Positions 6,954-11,408 of a stretch of 11,408 bases of DNA are shown here, piece by piece; positions within the stretch are counted from its first letter, which is position 1, and each line of letters opens with the position of its first letter. The notes under the pieces were generated by a model, which was given only the letters and a program-made list of their open reading frames with translations, was not told where the DNA came from and made no database searches. The position numbers and the translations under genes are program-made. Source of the stretch: an uncultured Veillonellaceae bacterium (GTDB lineage Bacteria; Bacillota; Negativicutes; Veillonellales; Negativicoccaceae); assembly GCA_947254705.1 (NCBI GenBank), contig CAMYCX010000044.1, positions 1 through 11,408 of the forward strand, written 5' to 3'.

Positions 6954-7102
6954 CGTATCCCTCCCTTTCGGCATAAATCCATACATTATAAAAAGCGACC
7001 CGCTGTCGAACACGTCTGACAGACAGATTCGCCCGCCGTAAGTTCCGATTCCCCGCAAAAAACGGTGTATAATCGAATTATTACGGATTATTGACCATTG
7101 CT

Positions 7103-7132
7103 ATTATAGGAAAGCGAATGCCCCCCTGTCAA
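7103..7132 (-). promoter_or_regulatory. Promoter of speF-potE
   Basis: On the minus strand the -35 box TTGACA (7127-7132) and the -10 box TATAAT (7103-7108) both match the consensus exactly, with an 18-base spacer. The predicted start is near 7096. Such a strong core promoter on an acid-inducible type of operon suggests that control lies elsewhere, through a repressor or the long leader. Confidence 0.82.
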
Positions 7133-7259
7133 TACCCGTTCAATCTTCATTTTTCTTGCGTTTTCATACATTTCCGTTTCTTTTGGGTTGATTGCGCATC
7201 TCCATTCCGAAATCCGTCACAAAAATCGGAAATTCTTTTTATTTTTTAACCTTTGTATC

Positions 7260-7290
7260 AAAAAACGCACCTCGTCACAAGGTGCGTTTT
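7260..7290 (-). terminator. Intrinsic terminator of lysS, probably bidirectional
   Basis: AAAACGCACCT (7262-7272) and AGGTGCGTTTT (7280-7290) form a perfect eleven-pair stem with a seven-base loop. T residues follow the stem on both strands, with six on the minus strand. It lies ten bases past the lysS stop and separates lysS from speF-potE. Confidence 0.9.
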
Positions 7291-7299
7291 CATAATCGT

Positions 7300-8832
7300 T
7301 TATTCTTTTGTTTCGTCCGTTTCTTCCGCCGCAGCAGACTGCCCGTCTTCCGGCTTGAGCAGGGGGAACAAAATCACGTCACGAATGGACGAGGTGTCGG
7401 TCAGCAGCATAATCATACGATCCAAACCGATGCCCAACCCGGCCGTCGGCGGCAAGCCGTATTCCAACGCGCGGATATAGTCATAGTCCATCTGATGCGC
7501 CTCATCGTCGCCCATTTCATACTCCTGCACTTGTTGCTTGAAACGGGAATACTGGTCAAGCGGGTCATTTAACTCGGAGAATCCGTTGGCCAATTCCCGA
7601 CCGAAAATAAATGTTTCAAACCGTTCGGTAATAGCGGGGTTATCCCGATTCTGTTTCGCCAGCGGTGAGATTTCTATCGGGTGGCCGGAGATAAATGTCG
7701 GCTGAATCAGTTTTTCTTCGGCGACTTCTTCAAAGCACGCATTCAGAATTTTACCGATACCCTCATGCTCACTGTATTCCACACCTAAGCGATCGGCAAT
7801 CGCGCGGGCTTCTTCTACGGTAGTTACCTTGTCAAAGTCTTCCCCGGAATACTTTTTCACTGCTTCCGGCATCGTCATGCGATTCCACGGCGGAGTCAAA
7901 TCAATTTCCTCGCCCTGGTAGGTGATTTTCATCGTTCCGAGCACCTGCTGCGCACAGTAGGAAACGATTTCTTCCGTTTGTCGAATGACATCTTCATAAT
8001 TGCCGTATGCCTGATATGTTTCCAACATGGTAAATTCCGGATTGTGGCGCGTGTCGATCCCTTCGTTACGGAAGTTGTGATTCAAGTCAAATACTTTCTC
8101 AAATCCGCCGACCACCAGCCGTTTCAAATACAGTTCCGGCGAAATCCGAAGGTACACGTCGATATCCAATGCATTGTGATGCGTGATGAACGGCCGTGCC
8201 GCCGCTCCGCCGTACAGGTTTTGCAAAATGGGTGTTTCCACTTCCATAAAACCGTGATCCGTAAGCCACTGCCGCACGCAGGCGATAATGGCGGACCGTT
8301 TACGGAATGTTTCCCGTACATCCTGATTCATAATCAAATCGACATAGCGTTGTCGATAGCGTGCATCCGTATCCGTCAATCCCTGCATTTTATTCGGCAG
8401 CGGCCGCAGTGCTTTCGAAAGCATCGTCAGCTGTGCCACACGTACACTGATTTCGCCTTTGTGCGTTTTGAACACGCTGCCGGCGACACCGATGATATCC
8501 CCGATATCAAGTAGCTTAAACAACGCAAACTCTTGTTCCGACACTTCATCGCGCCGCAGATAAATCTGAATATCTCCTTTCGCATCACGAAGTGTCAAAA
8601 ATGCGGTCTTTCCGTGATCACGAATGGCCATGATGCGACCGGCAATACGTACGTCTTTGCCGTCAAACGCGTCAAATTGCGTCACAATATCCGCTGTATG
8701 ATGATCCCGTTCAAACTTGCCACCGAACGGATAAATGCCTAATTCTTCAATTTTTTGCAGCTTTTCGCGGCGAATTTGCATTTGTTCCGTTTCATGCTCA
8801 CGCCACGATGCTTCCGTTTCGATCTGATCCAT
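7300..8832 (-). CDS. lysS: Lysyl-tRNA synthetase, class II
   Basis: LysRS attaches lysine to tRNA-Lys using ATP in the cytoplasm. The 510-residue protein has the bacterial class IIb layout. An N-terminal OB-fold anticodon domain contains VRIAGRIMAIRDHGKTAFL (61-79). The catalytic core has YGGAAARPFITHHNALD (207-223), motif 2 FRNEGIDTRHNPEFTMLE (254-271) and motif 3 GLGIGLDRM (465-473). Length is normal, with a short acidic tail (EETDETKE). The ATG at 8832 is chosen because AGGAGG lies about eight bases upstream; a longer frame to 8862 has no similarity or ribosome site. The gene has its own promoter and terminator, so it is transcribed alone although it follows greA in the order familiar from Bacillota. 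Confidence 0.97.
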   Translation of the reverse strand: MDQIETEASWREHETEQMQIRREKLQKIEELGIYPFGGKFERDHHTADIVTQFDAFDGKDVRIAGRIMAIRDHGKTAFLTLRDAKGDIQIYLRRDEVSEQEFALFKLLDIGDIIGVAGSVFKTHKGEISVRVAQLTMLSKALRPLPNKMQGLTDTDARYRQRYVDLIMNQDVRETFRKRSAIIACVRQWLTDHGFMEVETPILQNLYGGAAARPFITHHNALDIDVYLRISPELYLKRLVVGGFEKVFDLNHNFRNEGIDTRHNPEFTMLETYQAYGNYEDVIRQTEEIVSYCAQQVLGTMKITYQGEEIDLTPPWNRMTMPEAVKKYSGEDFDKVTTVEEARAIADRLGVEYSEHEGIGKILNACFEEVAEEKLIQPTFISGHPIEISPLAKQNRDNPAITERFETFIFGRELANGFSELNDPLDQYSRFKQQVQEYEMGDDEAHQMDYDYIRALEYGLPPTAGLGIGLDRMIMLLTDTSSIRDVILFPLLKPEDGQSAAAEETDETKE

Positions 8833-8901
8833 ATCGATTCCTCCTTGCCCTGTCAATGACACCGTTTATCGCAGTCATTTCGTAATATCCGTATTTTATT
8901 T

Positions 8902-8930
8902 ATTATAGCAAAGTCCCGCGAAGACGGCAA
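8902..8930 (-). promoter_or_regulatory. Promoter of lysS
   Basis: On the minus strand TTGCCG (8925-8930) and TATAAT (8902-8907) are 17 bases apart, with a TGC extension before the -10 box (TGCTATAAT, 8902-8910). The predicted start is near 8895, which gives a leader of about 60 nt. No T-box features (specifier stem or AGGGTGG-like bulge) are seen. Confidence 0.75.
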
Positions 8931-8939
8931 CCGCACACG

Positions 8940-8964
8940 AAAAACGCCCGCATAGCGCGGGCGT
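8940..8964 (-). terminator. Intrinsic terminator of greA
   Basis: On the minus strand ACGCCCGC (8964-8957), loop GCTAT and GCGGGCGT (8951-8944) form a perfect eight-pair G/C-rich stem followed by five T residues (counting the stem's last T). It lies seven bases after the greA stop. Confidence 0.9.
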
Positions 8965-8971
8965 CTCAGAA

Positions 8972-9739
8972 TTATTTTTTCGTACGCTTGACGGGTTTGT
9001 TTTGAATATCCGTAATCGTATAATGCAGTTCCTGTTCCGGTGCCTGGACAATCACGGTATCGCCTTTTTTGTGGTGCATCAATGCTTTGCCCACCGGAGA
9101 TTCATCGGAAATCTTGGCAGGTTCCGCAAACAAATCCGCTTCCGCCGAGCCGACAATCAAGTAGGTAATGGCCTCCTTCGTTTCCTGATCTTCCAACGTG
9201 ACCAAAGAACCCAGCCCGATATTTTTCCCTTTCGGTGCTTCGACAATTTTTGCCGTACGGATTTTCTCTTCGAGTTCCGCAATACGACCTTCGATGAACG
9301 CCTGTTGATTTTTCGCATCTTCATACTCGGAGTTTTCACTCAAGTCGCCCAACGCAATGGCCTCTTTCAAGCGTTCCGCGACCTGCAGTCGGGTAACCGA
9401 CTTCAGTTCTTCGAGTTCGCTTTGCATTTGCTGCAAAAAAGCTTCACTGACTTGTGTGCTGCGATCATTTTTTTTCACGGTTTCCGTACTCGGTGTTGCT
9501 GCCGGTGTGTCCTTGGCGACTGTCTTTTTCGCCGGTGCCGCCGGTTTCGTTACCGCCTTCTTCACTGCTGTTTTTTTCGTCGCTACGGCCGTCTTAACGG
9601 CAGGTTTCTTGGCTGCTGCCTTCTTTTCTGCCGGTTTCTTGGCCGTTACTTTCTTCGCTGCCGGCTTCTTCGCCGCCGGTTTTTTTGCCGCCGTTTTTTT
9701 CGCTACGGTATCCGTAGTTTTCGTTTCTTTCGCTGTCAT
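8972..9739 (-). CDS. greA: Transcript cleavage factor GreA with a histone-H1-like Lys/Ala/Pro N-terminal tail
   Basis: GreA rescues backtracked RNA polymerase by inserting a coiled coil into the secondary channel and stimulating cleavage of the RNA 3' end. The C-terminal 158 or so residues (about 98-255) are a complete GreA. The coiled coil carries the tip motif GDLSENSEYEDAKN (131-144), with the acidic pair Asp132 and Glu135, and the C-terminal FKBP-like domain contains SPVGKALMHHKKGD (214-227). Residues 1-97 are foreign to normal GreA (about 158 aa). They form a strongly basic, low-complexity tail, with roughly a third lysine and a third alanine in residues 12-72 and seven repeats of five residues of the AAKKP kind (12-46). 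The start at 9739 has AGGAG about nine bases upstream and no internal start with a ribosome site precedes the GreA domain, so the tail appears to be translated. The gene has its own promoter and terminator. GreA identity is secure; the tail's role, perhaps binding DNA or RNA, is inference. Confidence 0.95.
   Translation of the reverse strand: MTAKETKTTDTVAKKTAAKKPAAKKPAAKKVTAKKPAEKKAAAKKPAVKTAVATKKTAVKKAVTKPAAPAKKTVAKDTPAATPSTETVKKNDRSTQVSEAFLQQMQSELEELKSVTRLQVAERLKEAIALGDLSENSEYEDAKNQQAFIEGRIAELEEKIRTAKIVEAPKGKNIGLGSLVTLEDQETKEAITYLIVGSAEADLFAEPAKISDESPVGKALMHHKKGDTVIVQAPEQELHYTITDIQNKPVKRTKK
9602..9706 (-). repeat. Seven 15-bp coding tandem repeats in greA
   Basis: Codons 12-46 of greA form seven units of 15 bases, each encoding a variant of Ala-Ala-Lys-Lys-Pro (VAKKT, AAKKP twice, AAKKV, TAKKP, AEKKA, AAKKP). 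The lysine pair is encoded by AAG/AAA runs, so the units are close but not identical at the DNA level. Because the period is a multiple of three, gain or loss of units would change tail length without shifting the frame. Confidence 0.85.
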
Positions 9740-9792
9740 CCGATCGGACTCCTTTATATATATTTAGTATCTTAAAAATCGACATTATGTGA

Positions 9793-9821
9793 ATTATACC
9801 ACACTCATCTCTGCCCGTCTA
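9793..9821 (-). promoter_or_regulatory. Promoter of greA within the end of dusB
   Basis: On the minus strand TAGACG (9816-9821) and TATAAT (9793-9798) are 17 bases apart, with a TGG extension before the -10 box (TGGTATAAT). The -35 box lies in the last dusB codons. No hairpin separates dusB from greA, so read-through from dusB could add to greA expression. Confidence 0.68.
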
Positions 9822-10827
9822 TGCATAACTCCGTTGCCGGCAGCGATTGGGTCAGCGTCAGCCGGTATGCCGCCAATCGTTCTTCCCAGGCCGCCACGGA
9901 TACCAACGGCATCAGATCCCGTCGTACTCCCGTCGCACCGAAGAGTCCGCGCAAATACCCGACCACATGTGTCCGCATCTCCCGCACGGCAACGGCCTCT
10001 CCTTTATCCTGCGCCAACAGCCGCAAATGACGCATGCACATGTCAATCCGCTCTTCGGCGCTCGCCGATACTGTCTTGCCGTCACGCAGGTACGTGATAA
10101 TATCCCGAAACACAAAGGGATTGCCTTGTGCGGCACGACCGACGGCAATCCCGGCGCAACCGCTCTCGCGCAATCGCCGTGCGGCCGTCGGACCGTCGGC
10201 AATATCACCGTTTCCCCAGACGGGAATTTGTACGGCGGCAGCGACTTGTGCGATCGCATCCCAGTCCGCCTCCCCATGATACATCTGCTCACGTGTACGA
10301 CCGTGTACCGTAATCGCTGCGGCACCGGCTGCTTCCAATCGTCGGGCCACGTCCACCGCATTGCGTGACGAATCGTCCCAGCCGAGGCGAATTTTAGCAG
10401 TAATCGGCACCGTTGTAGCCGCCGCCATCGCTTTCACGATAGCCGCCGCACGCTCCGGCGTCCGCAACAATGCGGATCCCTCGCCGTTTTTGACCACTTT
10501 CATTACCGGACAACCCATATTAATATCAATAACGTCTGCACCTTGTGCCGCCGTCAAGCGAGCGGCCTCCGCCATAATTTCCGGCTCACTCCCGAACAAT
10601 TGTACCGCCACCGGATGCTCATCGGGAGACGGTCGTAACATCGCCAGCGTTTTTTCATTGTGATAGATGAGCCCTTTGGCACTGATCATTTCCGTACAAA
10701 CGAAACCGACGCCTTGCTCTTTGGCAAGGCGCCGATATGTCCGGTCGCTGACTCCCGCCATGGGCGCCAACGCAACTTGATTCGCCAATGTCACATCACC
10801 GATATGCGTCTTAGCGATTAAGTTCAT
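9805..10827 (-). CDS. dusB: tRNA-dihydrouridine synthase, DusB family
   Basis: DusB is an FMN enzyme that uses NADPH to reduce a uridine in the tRNA D-loop to dihydrouridine. The 340-residue protein has a TIM-barrel with APMAGVSD (21-28), the catalytic cysteine in DINMGCPVMKVVKNGEGSAL (Cys106), ITAKIRLGW (142-150, flavin-contacting Lys145), TVHGRTREQMY (173-183), GNGDI (205-209) and GRAAQGNP (230-237). A helical tRNA-binding domain follows (about 245-325). The C-proximal REMRTHVVGYLRG pattern is typical of DusB. The ATG at 10827 lies 17 bases inside coaX and has no close Shine-Dalgarno; GGAAGGA is about 13-15 bases away, so coupled translation is likely. The coaX-dusB adjacency is common in Bacillota. 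Confidence 0.95.
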   Translation of the reverse strand: MNLIAKTHIGDVTLANQVALAPMAGVSDRTYRRLAKEQGVGFVCTEMISAKGLIYHNEKTLAMLRPSPDEHPVAVQLFGSEPEIMAEAARLTAAQGADVIDINMGCPVMKVVKNGEGSALLRTPERAAAIVKAMAAATTVPITAKIRLGWDDSSRNAVDVARRLEAAGAAAITVHGRTREQMYHGEADWDAIAQVAAAVQIPVWGNGDIADGPTAARRLRESGCAGIAVGRAAQGNPFVFRDIITYLRDGKTVSASAEERIDMCMRHLRLLAQDKGEAVAVREMRTHVVGYLRGLFGATGVRRDLMPLVSVAAWEERLAAYRLTLTQSLPATELCIDGQR

Positions 10828-11408
10828 AAATACGTGCCAATCCTTCCAGCGTCAACATCGGAACGACTTCATCAATCGTCACGGAGCTTTCCGAAATTAA
10901 CCCCGCAAGTCCTCCGGTTGCGATGACCTTCATCGGTTCCCCCATCTCTTCCACCAAGCGTGTTACGATCCCGTCCACCTGTCCGACGAACCCGTAGTAC
11001 ACGCCCGACTGCATACTGCTGATCGTATTTTTGCAAAGTACCGACTCCGTTTTACGCAGTTCAATACGCGGCAACTTGGCTGCCCGTTGGAACAACGCTT
11101 CCATCGAGATACCGATGCCCGGCGCAATGGCACCGCCGAGATAATCTCCTTCTTTGGAAATGACGCAAAACGTCGTTGCCGTACCGAAATCGATGACAAT
11201 AATCGGACCGCCGAACCGATGATACGCCGCCACTGCATTGACAATTCGGTCTGCTCCGACTTCCCGCGGATTTTCATACTTGATATTCATCCCGGTTTTG
11301 GTACCCGGGCCGACAAACATCGCTTCCACTCCGAAATACCGGCGCGCCATGCGTGCCAATGTCGGATTGAGCGGCGGGACAACCGAAGATACAATCATCG
11401 CTTCGACT
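10811..11408 (-). CDS. coaX: Type III pantothenate kinase, 5' end outside the window
   Basis: CoaX phosphorylates pantothenate to 4'-phosphopantothenate, the first step of coenzyme A synthesis. The type III enzyme belongs to the ASKHA fold, typically needs a monovalent cation and is not feedback-inhibited by CoA. The window holds the last 198 codons; the family is about 255 residues, so roughly the first 57, including the phosphate-binding DxGNT motif, are missing. Visible motifs are ENPREVGADRIVNAVAAYH (with the conserved Gly-Ala-Asp-Arg), IVIDFGTATTFCVI, YLGGAIAPGI and VIATGGLAGLI. The reading frame is open to the edge through Val-Glu-Ala before the first visible Met at 11398, which is therefore not the true start. 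It ends with TAA at 10813-10811, overlapping dusB by 17 bases, and so probably forms an operon with it. Confidence 0.95.
   Translation of the reverse strand, partial: VEAMIVSSVVPPLNPTLARMARRYFGVEAMFVGPGTKTGMNIKYENPREVGADRIVNAVAAYHRFGGPIIVIDFGTATTFCVISKEGDYLGGAIAPGIGISMEALFQRAAKLPRIELRKTESVLCKNTISSMQSGVYYGFVGQVDGIVTRLVEEMGEPMKVIATGGLAGLISESSVTIDEVVPMLTLEGLARIYELNR

Larger units (their letters stand above)
6954..7299. other. Regulatory gap between lysS and speF
   Basis: This 346-base stretch contains, in transcription order, the lysS terminator (7260-7290), a dyad TTCCGA-N15-TCGGAA (7205-7231), the speF promoter (7103-7132) and a leader of about 143 nt. The leader includes the small hairpin CTGTC-N10-GACAG (7003-7022), followed on the transcribed strand by a C/G-rich patch and five T residues near 6990-6995, then the speF ribosome site. 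A second TATAAT (6985-6990) has no suitable -35 box. No separate upstream peptide frame ends before speF, unlike the E. coli speFL arrangement. Confidence 0.55.

Noticed and set aside
6985..6990. Second TATAAT box close to speF as a promoter
   Set aside because: No acceptable -35 box at 16 to 18 bases and no TG extension; it would leave almost no room before the ribosome site.
6954..7058. N-terminal extension of speF back to a TTG at 7058
   Set aside because: The extension is unlike the family and overlaps the leader; the ATG at 6953 has a strong GGGAGG site and fits the SpeF length.
6954..7096. A SpeFL-like regulatory leader peptide upstream of speF
   Set aside because: The upstream ATG and GTG codons checked in the leader are in frame with speF and not followed by a stop, so no separate short peptide is visible.
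8833..8901. T-box riboswitch ahead of lysS
   Set aside because: The leader is only about 60 nt and shows neither the conserved T-box sequence nor an antiterminator or terminator pair.
9002..9775. Plus-strand frame of about 257 codons opposite greA
   Set aside because: Its Phe/Arg/Cys-rich composition is the mirror of the Lys/Ala repeats in greA; no promoter or ribosome site.

Overview
The window looks like a chromosomal stretch of a moderately GC-rich Bacillota bacterium, most likely class Negativicutes (Megasphaera/Veillonella-like). The reasons are the coaX-dusB and greA-lysS neighbourhoods, RlmD and LysRS of the Bacillus type, strong Shine-Dalgarno sites, extended -10 promoters (TGnTATAAT) and compact T-tailed terminators. 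The taxonomic call is inference. All ten genes lie on the minus strand (eight complete, one cut at each edge), so transcription runs from high to low coordinates. The many long plus-strand frames are antisense shadows.

In transcription order: coaX (pantothenate kinase III, 5' end outside the window) overlaps dusB (tRNA dihydrouridine synthase). greA follows, with its own promoter inside the 3' end of dusB, and has a lysine/alanine/proline repeat tail ahead of a normal GreA. lysS (lysyl-tRNA synthetase) has its own promoter and terminator. Next comes a self-contained speF-potE unit (ornithine decarboxylase plus ornithine/putrescine exchanger) with a near-ideal promoter, a leader of about 143 nt, an ATGA gene overlap and a terminator that contains the potE stop codon. 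A third unit, shikimate-kinase-like gene - pfkA - rlmD, runs from an extended -10 promoter to a strong terminator at 301-354. To the left is an AT-rich stretch with five copies of a short direct repeat, then the promoter and first 22 codons of a small unidentified gene that leaves the window.

Most of the content is housekeeping: coenzyme A synthesis, tRNA and rRNA modification, lysine charging, transcript cleavage and glycolysis. The accessory module is speF-potE, which in known bacteria consumes protons by decarboxylating ornithine and exports putrescine in exchange for more ornithine.

No CRISPR array, transposon, tRNA or obvious defence system is visible. The most unusual features are the histone-H1-like tail on GreA, encoded by a 15-bp tandem repeat, and several well-known families that lack textbook active-site or ligand residues: the shikimate-kinase-like protein lacks the shikimate-binding arginine, RlmD lacks two iron-sulfur cysteines, PotE carries E77Q and E433D, and PfkA lacks the fructose-6-phosphate arginine 243. 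These comparisons rest on family sequences recalled from memory.
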